Shown here piece by piece: positions 34,199-42,556 of a stretch of 64,000 nucleotides of DNA (the first letter of the stretch is position 1; every line of letters starts with the position of its first letter). The notes below the pieces were generated by a model, which was not told the origin of the DNA, made no database searches, and saw nothing but the letters and a program-made list of their open reading frames with translations. Source of the DNA: an uncultured Gemmiger sp. (GTDB taxonomy: Bacteria > Bacillota > Clostridia > Oscillospirales > Ruminococcaceae); contig CALXHP010000057.1 in the NCBI GenBank assembly GCA_944388135.1, forward strand, positions 1 to 64,000, read 5' to 3'. A program made the translations under genes and the position numbers.

Positions 34199-36142
34199 AT
34201 GAGGTGTTATCAATGCCGGGCGCAAATCCCGGATGACGCTAAATTCTGCACGGTGTGCGGGGCAGAGCAGGGATTTTCCCGGGAGCTGATCCGCAGCGCC
34301 TGCAACGGGGATCAGGGGGCCATTGCCGAGCTGTATAACCGTACCTACAATTCGGTTTACTGTACCGTCAAGGTCCTCATCGGGGAGGAGGATACCACCC
34401 TGGACATCGTACAGGATGCCTATGTCAAAGGATTCCGGAACCTGCCCCAGCTGCAGGAGGCGGACAAGTTCCGCCCCTGGATCAAACGGATCGCCCATAA
34501 CCGGGCGGTGGATTATCTGCGCAAGACCAGGCCGGTGAGCCTCTCCTCGATGACAACCGAAGAGGGCGACCCCATTGAATTCGAGGATGACCGCCCGGAA
34601 CATCTGCCCGATGTGGTGGTGGACCGGCAGGAAACCGCCCGCCTCATGCAGCAGATCCTGGATTCCCTGAGCGCCGAACAGCGGGCGGCGATCGTCATGT
34701 TTTACTATGAGCAGCAAAGTGTGAAAGAAATTGCGGAGTCCCTGGGCATAAGCGAAAATACCGTGAAATCCCGCCTGGCTTACACCCGCAAAAAAATCGA
34801 GAGCGAAGTCCGTGCCCTGGAAAAACAGGGGACCAAACTTTACAGCCTGGCACCGCTGGCTTTCCTGCTGCTGCTTTTCCGCAACATGGAACAGAACACC
34901 GTGCCCAACCCGGTGGTTTTGCAGCAGGTCCGGCAGGCGTGCGGCACCGCGGCTTCCGGGGCATCGGCAAACGCCGGTGCGACCTCCGCGGCAAACGCCC
35001 CCGCCGCGGCAACAGCCCGCGGTGTGGTTTCTGCCGGTGCAACGGCGGCCAAAGGCATAACCGTCAAGGTGATCGCCGGTGTGGCGGCGGTCGTCCTGCT
35101 GGGCGGCGGTACGGCAGCCGGGGTGACCATATGGCAGCAAAGCCGGACCGCCGCAGCGTCGGCCCGGCCGCAGGAGACGCTGCCGGCGGAATCTGCCCTG
35201 ACCGGGCAGGCCGCATCGGAAAACGGCGCGGCATCCGAGGCAGGATCCGAAGCGGCCTCTGAGGCGGCGTCCGGGCTGGACCCTGCGCAGACAGCGGTGT
35301 ATCAGCCTGTGCTGGACCAGTATGCCGAGGCGATCGGCCGGGGACAGGAGATGCCGGGAGAGTATCCCGACATCAGCGAACTGATGGTCAGCCTGTATTA
35401 CAGCGACGGCCAGACAGAAGGCTTTTACTATGACTTCTGCGACCTGGACGGAAACGGAACGGCGGAAATGCTGGTCGCCTACGGGGAACAGACCAAGCGG
35501 ATCTGTGGCGTATATGGGGTGCAGGGGCAGACGCCCGGCAAGCTCATCGATGAATATACGCTGGGGGAAAGCTCGCAGCTGTATATCTACCCCGACGGGA
35601 CCCTGCTGATGGTGGGCACCGGCGGCTTTGACCTGCACACCATCACCGTGTACCGCTTTGCGGCGGACGGCACCCTTGGGGAAGAAGATACCTACACCTA
35701 TGAGGGGGCCTTCGATCAGGATGGTGAATTGCGGCGCCTTTCCAACGGCCAGGAAAGCCGGCAGGATTTCGACTGGAAACCGATTGAACCGCGGGAGACG
35801 GAAAGCACAGCACAGGAAGTGCTGTTCAGCGGTGCGTACATGAACGGAAATGACTGGAATGCGGGGGTCATTACCATCACCCCTGCGGCCGATGCTGCCA
35901 GCTATACCGTCACGCTGAAGGCGTTCCGCACCAGTTCCGACCGGGAACAAGCCACCGTTTTTGAGGCGACCGCTTACCCGGAGGAGGGCAGCCTTGTCAT
36001 GACCATCGACGGTCAGACGGTGCGGATCGTGCCCGGCGGCGATGCCGTGGCGGGGTTCTATCTGGAAGTGCCGGATGAACTGCGGCAGCAGTGGGGACTG
36101 GACCCCTATACCCTGGAGAGTCTGTATATTTCTCTTTCCTGA
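34199..36142 (+). CDS. Zinc ribbon - ECF sigma factor - transmembrane - ectodomain fusion
   Basis: A 647-residue protein with an unusual order of domains. Residues 3-20 form a zinc ribbon (CYQCRAQIPDDAKFCTVCG). Residues 28-110 are sigma region 2 (LYNRTYNSVYCTVKVLIG, DIVQDAYVKGFRNL, FRPWIKRIAHNRAVDYLRKT), and residues 155-205 sigma region 4 (LSAEQRAAIVMFYYEQQSVK, ESLGISENTVKSRLAYTRKK). After an Ala-rich linker comes a membrane helix (VIAGVAAVVLLGGGTAAGVT, about 289-308), then an extracytoplasmic region to the end (about 340 residues) without a recognised domain. No anti-sigma gene is adjacent, so sensing and sigma activity may sit in one chain. Start follows GGGAGGAAGT. Confidence 0.8.
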   Translation: MRCYQCRAQIPDDAKFCTVCGAEQGFSRELIRSACNGDQGAIAELYNRTYNSVYCTVKVLIGEEDTTLDIVQDAYVKGFRNLPQLQEADKFRPWIKRIAHNRAVDYLRKTRPVSLSSMTTEEGDPIEFEDDRPEHLPDVVVDRQETARLMQQILDSLSAEQRAAIVMFYYEQQSVKEIAESLGISENTVKSRLAYTRKKIESEVRALEKQGTKLYSLAPLAFLLLLFRNMEQNTVPNPVVLQQVRQACGTAASGASANAGATSAANAPAAATARGVVSAGATAAKGITVKVIAGVAAVVLLGGGTAAGVTIWQQSRTAAASARPQETLPAESALTGQAASENGAASEAGSEAASEAASGLDPAQTAVYQPVLDQYAEAIGRGQEMPGEYPDISELMVSLYYSDGQTEGFYYDFCDLDGNGTAEMLVAYGEQTKRICGVYGVQGQTPGKLIDEYTLGESSQLYIYPDGTLLMVGTGGFDLHTITVYRFAADGTLGEEDTYTYEGAFDQDGELRRLSNGQESRQDFDWKPIEPRETESTAQEVLFSGAYMNGNDWNAGVITITPAADAASYTVTLKAFRTSSDREQATVFEATAYPEEGSLVMTIDGQTVRIVPGGDAVAGFYLEVPDELRQQWGLDPYTLESLYISLS

Positions 36143-36170
36143 TGACAGCCGGGGTCTGTATCCGGATCAC

Positions 36171-36213
36171 AAAACAGGCAGAGCATGTCTTTACGGCTGC
36201 TCAGCCTGTTTTT
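36171..36213. terminator. Bidirectional terminator between convergent genes
   Basis: AAAACAGGCAGAGCA (36171-36185) pairs with TGCTCAGCCTGTTTT (36198-36212) with one mismatch. A-tract and T-tract on the two sides allow termination in both directions. It overlaps the last codons and stop (36191-36193) of the minus-strand gene. Confidence 0.8.
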
Positions 36214-37228
36214 CCTTGGATGGGGAGGCGATTTTCTCGCCTGCGCCGGGGTCGCCTTCGGCGGGGGCCCTGCCTGCCCTTACAACCCATTGCGCCTTTC
36301 CTTTTTTATTGGCCGCCAGGACCATGGCAACCCCCAGCACCGCCAGAAGGCCGCAGACGGCGGTGCCAGTGAGCAGGTTCATGAACTGCCGGGTTTCCGG
36401 CGGCAGTTCCTGGCCAAAAGAGGCAAACATGGCGGTTTGCAAAGAAAGCATGGACACCAGAGAGGTGGCAAGGCTGATGTACCTGATGGCGGCGATGGCC
36501 GGAGCATGGATTTTCCGTTTCCGGATCAGGTAGACAAGGGAGGCCGTCAGGCAATAAAAATCATACAACGCGACCACGAAAATCAGATTCCCATGATAGC
36601 GGAACCCCCGGCCTTCCTTTACAATCAGGATGGTGACCCCCTGCAGCGCAAAGGAAAGCGCCACCAGCAGGCAGCCGCACAGGCGGTAGGCCTTCCATTC
36701 CCGGGCAAGCCGGGATTCCCCCGTCCGGAGCGGCCTGTCGGACCGGGTGCTGCGCAGGATCAGAAATCGGGTGATGCACAAAACCAGGTAGTAGCCCGCC
36801 AGAACCATCAGCCATTGGGAGGAAAACCACCAGCCGGCCAGGATCTTGGAAAGGGCCAGGATACTGTTGCCCGCCAGGGAGCCGTACCCCCCGGCCACGA
36901 TGCGGAAGGCATCGTCCTCCATCCAGCGGGCAAGAAGGCGGTGGCGGCGGGCCATCCCGGATACCGTCTGGACGGGGGCGGCGCTTCGCCACAGCAGCAC
37001 AAGCGCCCAGACAGCGGCAGACAGAAAGACCGCGGCCAGGGCATACAGGGGATAGACCAGGAAGGGCGGAAGGGCTTCCCCCCAGGCGGTGGAAACGGCC
37101 GCCGGTGCGCCCCCGCAGAAAACCGCCGCACCCAGCCAGGACAAAAGGAAGGGGGGCCGGAACCGGCGGATCTTTTTCCACAGGGGTTCGCTGCTTTGAT
37201 CCGGCCGGGGTTTGTTGTTGCGAATCAT
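36191..37228 (-). CDS. Polytopic membrane protein, unknown function
   Basis: A 345-residue protein with about seven to eight hydrophobic helices (e.g. PPFLLSWLGAAVFCGGA, FLVYPLYALAAVFLSAAVWA, LMVLAGYYLVLCITRFLIL) and charged loops. I do not recognise a specific family. The start at 37228 is chosen because GAGGAACCT precedes it; an upstream Met at 37264 lies in the terminator of the next gene. It faces the sigma-fusion gene convergently. The C-terminal 35 residues are charged. Confidence 0.6.
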   Translation of the reverse strand: MIRNNKPRPDQSSEPLWKKIRRFRPPFLLSWLGAAVFCGGAPAAVSTAWGEALPPFLVYPLYALAAVFLSAAVWALVLLWRSAAPVQTVSGMARRHRLLARWMEDDAFRIVAGGYGSLAGNSILALSKILAGWWFSSQWLMVLAGYYLVLCITRFLILRSTRSDRPLRTGESRLAREWKAYRLCGCLLVALSFALQGVTILIVKEGRGFRYHGNLIFVVALYDFYCLTASLVYLIRKRKIHAPAIAAIRYISLATSLVSMLSLQTAMFASFGQELPPETRQFMNLLTGTAVCGLLAVLGVAMVLAANKKGKAQWVVRAGRAPAEGDPGAGEKIASPSKEKQAEQP

Positions 37229-37254
37229 AGGTTCCTCATCCTGTACTTTTCCAG

Positions 37255-37295
37255 ACAAAAACACGCAGGCAACACCCCAAGGGCCGCCTGCGTGT
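37255..37295 (-). terminator. Rho-independent terminator (minus strand)
   Basis: On the minus strand ACACGCAGGC and GCCTGCGTGT (37286-37295 and 37261-37270) form a stem followed by TTTTGT. It terminates the membrane-protein gene at 37304-37672. Confidence 0.8.
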
Positions 37296-37303
37296 TGTGG
37301 GGG

Positions 37304-37672
37304 TTACTCCAGACCTTTGACCACCGGAATCAGGCAGAGCAGCAGCACAATGCCCACAATGCCCACAAGAATGCCGGGAACCAACAGATCCCAGAGCATC
37401 GTCATGCACATGCCCAGCCCCAACAGCAGGGCTCCGATCACACCCAGCAGGGTGATGCCAAAGGTTCTGGCGCTCCAGACAATGGCGGGCTTGCCGTACA
37501 TCCGGCGCTGCACAAGAAGCATTGCCAACAGAACCACCGCACCAACGGCGCCGATCACCACGCCCTGGCTGAATACGCCCCACTCCGGCAAAAGGGCCAT
37601 ACACATGCCCAGTGCAAACAGAATACCGCCGATGGTGCTCATGATCAGCGTAACGAAATCTTTCTTCTTCAT
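37304..37672 (-). CDS. Small four-helix membrane protein
   Basis: A 122-residue protein almost entirely made of four hydrophobic helices, including LIMSTIGGILFALGMCMALL and LLGVIGALLLGLGMCMTMLW. The repeated GGILFALGMCMALLPEW / GALLLGLGMCMTMLWDL pattern suggests an internal duplication. The start at 37672 is preceded by GGGGAGG at 9 bases; an upstream frame to 37840 lacks one. Part of a leftward series with the 89-aa repeat protein, possibly under the two-component system. Function unknown. Confidence 0.65.
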   Translation of the reverse strand: MKKKDFVTLIMSTIGGILFALGMCMALLPEWGVFSQGVVIGAVGAVVLLAMLLVQRRMYGKPAIVWSARTFGITLLGVIGALLLGLGMCMTMLWDLLVPGILVGIVGIVLLLCLIPVVKGLE

Positions 37673-37733
37673 GGATGAATACCTCCCCTGGGGTCCCGGG
37701 CAGCCCGGGCTTTTGTTCTGTGCGGAAAACCGG

Positions 37734-38003
37734 TCACGACTGGATATGCCGCGGATCGGTGGTGTCCTTGTCGTCCTCCTTTTCCAGAAAGGCGTCCACA
37801 AAGGCATCTTCCACCTTTTTGTAACCGCCCACCACGGCATCCTCCACCTTCTGGTAGGTGCCGGTGACTTTTTCGGCCATGGCGCCGGTTTTCAGGCTGC
37901 CGTCCTCGGTGAGAAAGGTGTCCACAAATTTTTCTTCCACATTCTTGTAGGCGCCCATCACGGCTTTGCCGATCTTGCCGGGCTTCATTTTATACGTACT
38001 CAT
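37734..38003 (-). CDS. Small repetitive soluble protein (89 aa)
   Basis: An 89-residue hydrophilic protein built of near-repeats: GAYKNVEEKFVDTFL, GTYQKVEDAVV and GGYKKVEDAFVDAFL. Each is a short amphipathic helix with the pattern YxxVEexfVDxFL. No domain is recognised; similar small repeat proteins in gut Clostridia are usually annotated as hypothetical. A ribosome site (GGAGGTTAT) precedes the ATG at 38003. It could associate with membranes through the aromatic faces. Confidence 0.6.
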   Translation of the reverse strand: MSTYKMKPGKIGKAVMGAYKNVEEKFVDTFLTEDGSLKTGAMAEKVTGTYQKVEDAVVGGYKKVEDAFVDAFLEKEDDKDTTDPRHIQS

Positions 38004-38103
38004 GGGATAACCTCCTTGTCTGCATCCCCGTTTCCCGTGGATGTGCCCTTAGTATAGAGGAGGTTTGTTTCGCCCTTGCTTATCTTTTGTTTGGGAAATA
38101 TTA

Positions 38104-38140
38104 AAAAGCCGGTGGTGCGGTTCATCGCGCCATCGGCTTT
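38104..38140 (-). terminator. Rho-independent terminator (minus strand)
   Basis: AAAGCCGATGGCGCG pairs with CGCACCACCGGCTTT (15-bp imperfect stem, plus-strand positions 38126-38140 and 38104-38118), followed by TTAAT on the minus strand. It ends the regulatory operon directly after the stop at 38142. Confidence 0.8.
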
Positions 38141-38141
38141 G

Positions 38142-38669
38142 TTACAGCAGGGAATGCCCCTTTTCGCACAGCTGGTAGATCTCTTCGTATTTGGCATCCA
38201 GAAAGGGCTGCAGTTTCCGGCGCTGCCGCCGGAATGCCCGGCGGTAGACCGGCAGAGCCAGCAGCCACCCCGCAAAACCCGGAACCGCCAGAAGAATCAT
38301 GGCGAGATACCGGGGCGGTTCGCCGGTGACGGCAAAGACCGCCCCGGCCATGAACACCGTGCCCGCAAGGGCTATGCCCAGGGCCCAGGCGGTGGCCACC
38401 TGCCTGGGGGAACGCTCCATCTGCCGGATCTCCTCCATACAGGATTCAAAATTCCGCTGCAGACGGGTCAGCTCCATCTTGTTGATGATCTTCCGGTTGC
38501 GCTTGAGATGCAGCGTCACCGTGCCCCGGCCGGGAGCGGCGGGGCGGGGCGCCTGGGGAATCCAACCGAAGTTTTCGTAGCCATCCAGAAAGAGGGCAAC
38601 ATCCTTGGCGGCTACCGAAATTTCCTTGTATTCATACCCAATATAGGTGTTTTCTGACTCGGGACTCAT
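38142..38669 (-). CDS. Membrane protein of unknown function, coupled to sensor kinase
   Basis: A 175-residue protein with a hydrophilic N-terminal 85 residues (containing YIGYEYKEISV), two helices at about residues 95-115 and 122-140 (ALGIALAGTVFMAGAVFAVT, LAMILLAVPGFAGWLLALPV), and a basic C-terminal helix. Some DUF2812-like proteins share this layout, with a soluble start and paired helices, but the match is weak. It overlaps the kinase stop by 4 bases, so it is co-translated with the two-component system. Confidence 0.6.
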   Translation of the reverse strand: MSPESENTYIGYEYKEISVAAKDVALFLDGYENFGWIPQAPRPAAPGRGTVTLHLKRNRKIINKMELTRLQRNFESCMEEIRQMERSPRQVATAWALGIALAGTVFMAGAVFAVTGEPPRYLAMILLAVPGFAGWLLALPVYRRAFRRQRRKLQPFLDAKYEEIYQLCEKGHSLL

Positions 38670-39757
38670 ACTGGCTGCGCCTCCCGGGGAAGGGATCGGG
38701 GAATCTTTACGGTAAAGGTGCTGCCGCGGCCGGGGGTGCTGGCCACCGCAATGGTGCCGTCGGACAGTTCCAGGATCCGGCGCACCAGCGCCAGGCCCAG
38801 GCCGTTGCCCTCGGTGGCGTGGGAGGTGTCCCCCTGGTAGAATTTGTCAAAGATTTTTTGCATCGTGGCCTCCTCCATGCCGCAGCCGGTGTCGGCCACC
38901 GTGACGGTGATCGTCCGGTCGTCGGAAGTCTGGGTCAGGGTGACACGGCCCCCCTCCGGGGTGAATTTCAGGGCGTTGGACAAAAGATTGGTCCAGACCA
39001 GCTCCAGCAACCCTTCATCGGCACAGAGGAGGGCGCGGTCCTCGATCTCCGCCTCAAAATCGATCTGCTTTTTCTCCCAGATATTTTCAAACTGCAGGGC
39101 GCAGTTGCATAGCTGCTTGCAGACATCATACACCCGGGGCAGCGGCTGGATCACCTGCTTTTCCAGCTTGTTCAGCTTGAGCATGTTGGTGATCAGGCTG
39201 GACAGCCGCCGGGTGGCCTGCAGGATGGTGTCGGTACATTCCTGCCGCTGGGCTTCGGTCAGCTGCTTTTTCTGCAAAAGCTCGGCGTTGTTCTGGATCA
39301 CTGCCAGGGGGGTCTTGATCTCATGGGAGACGTTGGAGAAAAAATCCGTTTTCAGCGTCTCGATGCTGCCCAGCTCCTCCACCATCTTGTTGAAATCCAT
39401 GAACAGTACGTCCAGGTGGGTGGTTTTGTCCAGGGGATGGAGGGGCGGCAGATACACCGAGAAATCCCCGCCGGCCACCTTGCGGGCTGCTTCGGAAAAT
39501 TCCTCGATGGGTTTCTGGTAATGGCGGCGGATGGTCAGCCCGGTGAGCAGGGTGGAACAGACCGACGCCACCACCCAGAACACCACCACGGCGATGACAT
39601 TTTTGGCGGGCAGGCTCTTGTAGTCGATGGCCTGACCGATCATCACCATCTGCAGGGTGGTGAGCAGGGCGAACAGCAGGAAAAACAACACAAAGGTGGA
39701 AAGGGGAAACAAGCTCCGTTTCACCCGCTGGTCGGAGAATTTACCGGTAGGTTTCAT
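38666..39757 (-). CDS. Sensor histidine kinase
   Basis: A 363-residue membrane sensor: two helices (residues 15-40 and 52-75) enclosing a very short external loop, a HAMP-like linker (PIEEFSEAARKVAGGDFSVY), H-box NVSHEIKTPLAVIQNNAELL, N-box VWTNLLSNALKFTPEGG, G1 VADTGCGMEE and G2 EGNGLGLALVRRIL. The short loop suggests sensing within the membrane. It is encoded immediately after its response regulator (4-base overlap). Confidence 0.92.
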   Translation of the reverse strand: MKPTGKFSDQRVKRSLFPLSTFVLFFLLFALLTTLQMVMIGQAIDYKSLPAKNVIAVVVFWVVASVCSTLLTGLTIRRHYQKPIEEFSEAARKVAGGDFSVYLPPLHPLDKTTHLDVLFMDFNKMVEELGSIETLKTDFFSNVSHEIKTPLAVIQNNAELLQKKQLTEAQRQECTDTILQATRRLSSLITNMLKLNKLEKQVIQPLPRVYDVCKQLCNCALQFENIWEKKQIDFEAEIEDRALLCADEGLLELVWTNLLSNALKFTPEGGRVTLTQTSDDRTITVTVADTGCGMEEATMQKIFDKFYQGDTSHATEGNGLGLALVRRILELSDGTIAVASTPGRGSTFTVKIPRSLPREAQPV

Positions 39758-40425
39758 GCCAGCACCGCCTTGTAGCCCAGCCCGCGCACCGTTTTGATGG
39801 TAAAACCGTCGCAGCCGGAAAACTTGTCCCGCAGCTTGGTGATGTAGACGTCCACCGCCCGCAGGCCGGTCTCGGACTCCACGCCCCAGAATTCGTCCAT
39901 CAGCTGCGCCCGGGAAAAAGTCTTGTTGGGGTAGGACAGCAGCTTGTAGAGGATGTTGAACTCCCGGGTGGTCACCGGGATCTCCTGCCCCGCCACCGTC
40001 GCCGTGACGGCGTCGGCATCCAGGGTCAGGTTGCCCACGGTGAGTTTGCGTTCCATCTCGATGTGGGCCCGCCGCAGCAGCGCCCGGATGCGCAGAATCA
40101 GCTCGTCCAGTTCAATGGGCTTGACCATGTAGTCGTCGATGCCCAGCCGGAACCCCTTTTGTTTGGAGGGCAGATCGTCCCGGGCGGACATGAACAGAAT
40201 GGGGATGGTCCGGTTTACCCGCCGCACCGTTTCCGCAAACTCAAAACCGTCCACCTCCGGCATCATGATGTCGGATACGATGAGATCATACAAATTGTTG
40301 TACAGCTCGTCGTAGGCCGCCCGGGCAGAAAGACACCCCCTGGCGGAAAAACCGCTGTCATTCAGGTAGGTGCATACCGTCCGGTTCAGTTTTGCATCGT
40401 CTTCCACCACAAGAATGCGGACCAC
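39754..40425 (-). CDS. OmpR-family response regulator
   Basis: A 223-residue regulator with receiver domain (RILVVEDDAKLN; phospho-acceptor Asp in LIVSDIMMPEVDG; Lys in DYMVKPIELDE) and a winged-helix output domain (TVGNLTLDADAVTATVAGQE, VTTREFNILYKLLSYPNKTF, VYITKLRDKF, FTIKTVRGLGYKAV). The start is a GTG at 40425, chosen because AGAGGAGG lies 8 bases upstream; the longer frame to 40542 lacks one. Targets are unknown, probably including the adjacent operon. Confidence 0.93.
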   Translation of the reverse strand: MVRILVVEDDAKLNRTVCTYLNDSGFSARGCLSARAAYDELYNNLYDLIVSDIMMPEVDGFEFAETVRRVNRTIPILFMSARDDLPSKQKGFRLGIDDYMVKPIELDELILRIRALLRRAHIEMERKLTVGNLTLDADAVTATVAGQEIPVTTREFNILYKLLSYPNKTFSRAQLMDEFWGVESETGLRAVDVYITKLRDKFSGCDGFTIKTVRGLGYKAVLA

Positions 40426-40922
40426 AAAGATTCCTCCTCTGCAAGATCTGTTATGGGGTATTATATACCAGGCTGTTTCCCGGAAGCAATCCTGGCATAT
40501 CGAAAAACACAAAGGTATTCTACCGGTGCTGTATTTTCCCATTGTTTGAAAATTGTTTGAGAATTGTTAATGCGCCCCGGCGCCCGGGCCGACGGAGCCG
40601 GCATAGGGCAAAACGGGGGACCCTGCAGCTCCTTACCCTACAGGCAGCCATGGGGCTTGCCGAGCAGAAGAATTGCAGCGGAGAAGGACAGGTCTTTTGG
40701 CTCGCCTTGCGTATCGTCTTAGCCGTTTTATGCATAAAGCCAGGGGCAAATTTCCATTTGGATAATTCGCTCTCTTGCCTTTCACAACTTTATGGGGTTT
40801 GGATCTTCGCTGTGGGCAAGACCTCGATGCATTTCCCATCAGGCGGAGCCTTTTTGTGTGGGAGCCCAGCTCAAGAGCACCCCGTCTGCCCGGAAAAGGT
40901 CAATTCCCGGTGGGGCGGGATT
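40426..40922. other. Gene-free region, possible repeated intergenic element
   Basis: About 500 bases with no gene. GC-rich near 40570-40620. The minus-strand frame 40633-40839 is basic and cysteine-containing, with phrases (LRRYARRAKRPVLL) resembling translations of interspersed non-coding repeats, and is not called as a gene. No tRNA or terminator was recognised. Confidence 0.25.
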
Positions 40923-40923
40923 C

Positions 40924-40952
40924 TTGTCATCCAAAGACCCGGCATTTATAAT
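40924..40952 (+). promoter_or_regulatory. Strong sigma-A promoter
   Basis: TTGTCA (40924-40929), 17-base spacer, TATAAT (40947-40952). It lies 93 bases before the 503-aa deaminase-like gene and implies that the gene has its own transcript. Confidence 0.75.
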
Positions 40953-40994
40953 AGTAACTACTGTATAAAAAAGAAGGGGGACTTCTCGGCCGTT

Positions 40995-41016
40995 CTTTCT
41001 CCCGGCAGGGAGAAAG
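40995..41016 (+). promoter_or_regulatory. 5' UTR hairpin before deaminase-like gene
   Basis: CTTTCTCCC (40995-41003) and GGGAGAAAG (41008-41016) form a perfect 9-bp stem with a GGCA loop inside the leader. It has no T-tract, so it is more likely an mRNA-stability or control structure than a terminator. Confidence 0.5.
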
Positions 41017-41044
41017 CTGCCAGCCCCCGGGAAAGGACCACAAT

Positions 41045-42556
41045 ATGGAGGATAGGAAAATTTCTTTGTCTTGGAATCTGCGAGCCTTTATTCCGGTGGA
41101 TGTGCAGGCGCTGCAGAATTGTGTGGTAGAAACCTTTGTGCCGTCTGAGGTGGCGCAGTGGAGCGATGCAGACATCCAGGCATACTGGAGCGTGCCGGAA
41201 AAACTGATGGACCTGGGCTGGCTCTTTTGGAGAGAACAAAATCCGGGAATGGTCGATGACGGTACAACAGATGTGGCCCAAATCCGGAATCTGCAGACGT
41301 TGGAATTTTATCTGTATGATTTTGTCAGACGGCTTCTGATCGATATCCGAACGGGAAAGCGGGAGCTGAACAAGCTGGGCCGGCTTGAATCCATAGAAAA
41401 ACAGGCATCCCGCTGGAGAGAAACGAGTCGGGATGTTTTGCGGTGGTATGACCGCGCAAAGGCAGAAAACCGGGATGACGAAATCCTTCGTGACCAAAGA
41501 ATTCCCGGGATGGCCCGGGAACTGGCAGAACTGGATTTGACCGGCCTGCATTGGAGACGACTGAAGCAGCTGGTCGGCATAGCCAGAGGCATGCTGAGAC
41601 AGACGCCCCTGGACGATTCCCGGCAAAGAGAGAGAATCATCGGGATGTGGCTTTCTCTGTGCCGGGGTGTGCTGAATGTGTTTGAAAGTGACCGGTGGGA
41701 AAAAATCCTGAGAGAACCGGGGGAACAGATCAAACGCCTGCGAAACCACTACTGGAAAATTCTGAAAAGGACCGATCCGGAAAAGGCCAGGAAACAGGGT
41801 GAGAAGGAAAAACTTCTGGATAACAAGAGTTTGGAGCAATGGCTCTGGATTGTTATGGAGCAGGCGGTGCAAGCTTGTATCGAAATGCTTTCTTTTGAAG
41901 TGGACAAGCATTATTCCTACGTGGCGCTTGTAAAGAAAGTGAAGAAAAACATGGAGAGGTTTATCAAGGAGGAGAAACTGAGCAAGGGAAAGGAAAAGCG
42001 GCTGCAGAAGTATTACCAGGATGGCGGAAGGTGCGTGGCCATGATCCGGTGGCGGAACTCGGGCAAGGTACACAAGTATGTGGCGTTCAGCGGATACCTG
42101 GAGTGCAGTGATCCCAGAATCCTGGAGGTAAAGGGGCTTCCCGGGATGGGAGAGATGGAAAAAACAGCTTGGAATGCGTTTAACCAAATCTGCAAGGCTC
42201 TGAAAAGTCATCTGGTGGCTTATGAGAAGAATCTCAAATCCTATGTCTGGCGATATGCACTGGATTCATCGGTTGACTACCTTCCCGTGACTACGCTGGA
42301 AAAGGAACTCGGCAAAAAAGGAAGCGATGAGGAGGAAAAAGAAAAAAGGAAGGCGCTGAGATTCTATTCCTGCTGCGAGAGAAAAATCCTGGGGTATCTG
42401 GAGGAAAACAAGATACAGCCCGACGCGGATGTGACGGTGATCGTCAAGTTTGACCCCTGCGTACAGTGTTATACGGCGCTCCGCCTATGGAAAAAAGAAC
42501 TGGAAACGAAAGGCATCGGGCTGTTTCTGAACTGCCCGAGCACCATCGGAAAATGA
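41045..42556 (+). CDS. Large protein with C-terminal cytidine-deaminase-like domain
   Basis: A 503-residue protein. Residues 1-320 are mostly helical and not recognised. From about residue 330 a deaminase-like layout appears: strand KYVAFSGYLEC, later strand-helix LRFYSCCERKILGYLEENK (a C-x-E zinc/proton-shuttle motif), strand-helix VTVIVKFDPCVQCYTALRLW (PCxxC) and strand GIGLFLNCPS. The C-x-E plus PCxxC pair at about 30 residues spacing is the zinc site of the cytidine deaminase superfamily, including toxin and nucleic-acid deaminases. The substrate is unknown. AAAGGA lies about 8 bases upstream. Base composition is AT-richer than flanking genes, a possible sign of transfer. No signal peptide. 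Confidence 0.62.
   Translation: MEDRKISLSWNLRAFIPVDVQALQNCVVETFVPSEVAQWSDADIQAYWSVPEKLMDLGWLFWREQNPGMVDDGTTDVAQIRNLQTLEFYLYDFVRRLLIDIRTGKRELNKLGRLESIEKQASRWRETSRDVLRWYDRAKAENRDDEILRDQRIPGMARELAELDLTGLHWRRLKQLVGIARGMLRQTPLDDSRQRERIIGMWLSLCRGVLNVFESDRWEKILREPGEQIKRLRNHYWKILKRTDPEKARKQGEKEKLLDNKSLEQWLWIVMEQAVQACIEMLSFEVDKHYSYVALVKKVKKNMERFIKEEKLSKGKEKRLQKYYQDGGRCVAMIRWRNSGKVHKYVAFSGYLECSDPRILEVKGLPGMGEMEKTAWNAFNQICKALKSHLVAYEKNLKSYVWRYALDSSVDYLPVTTLEKELGKKGSDEEEKEKRKALRFYSCCERKILGYLEENKIQPDADVTVIVKFDPCVQCYTALRLWKKELETKGIGLFLNCPSTIGK

Noticed and set aside
40426..41129. Plus-strand frame 40392-41129 as a gene
   Set aside because: It overlaps the response regulator start and the deaminase-like gene in another frame, has a cysteine-rich, biased translation and lacks a ribosome site.
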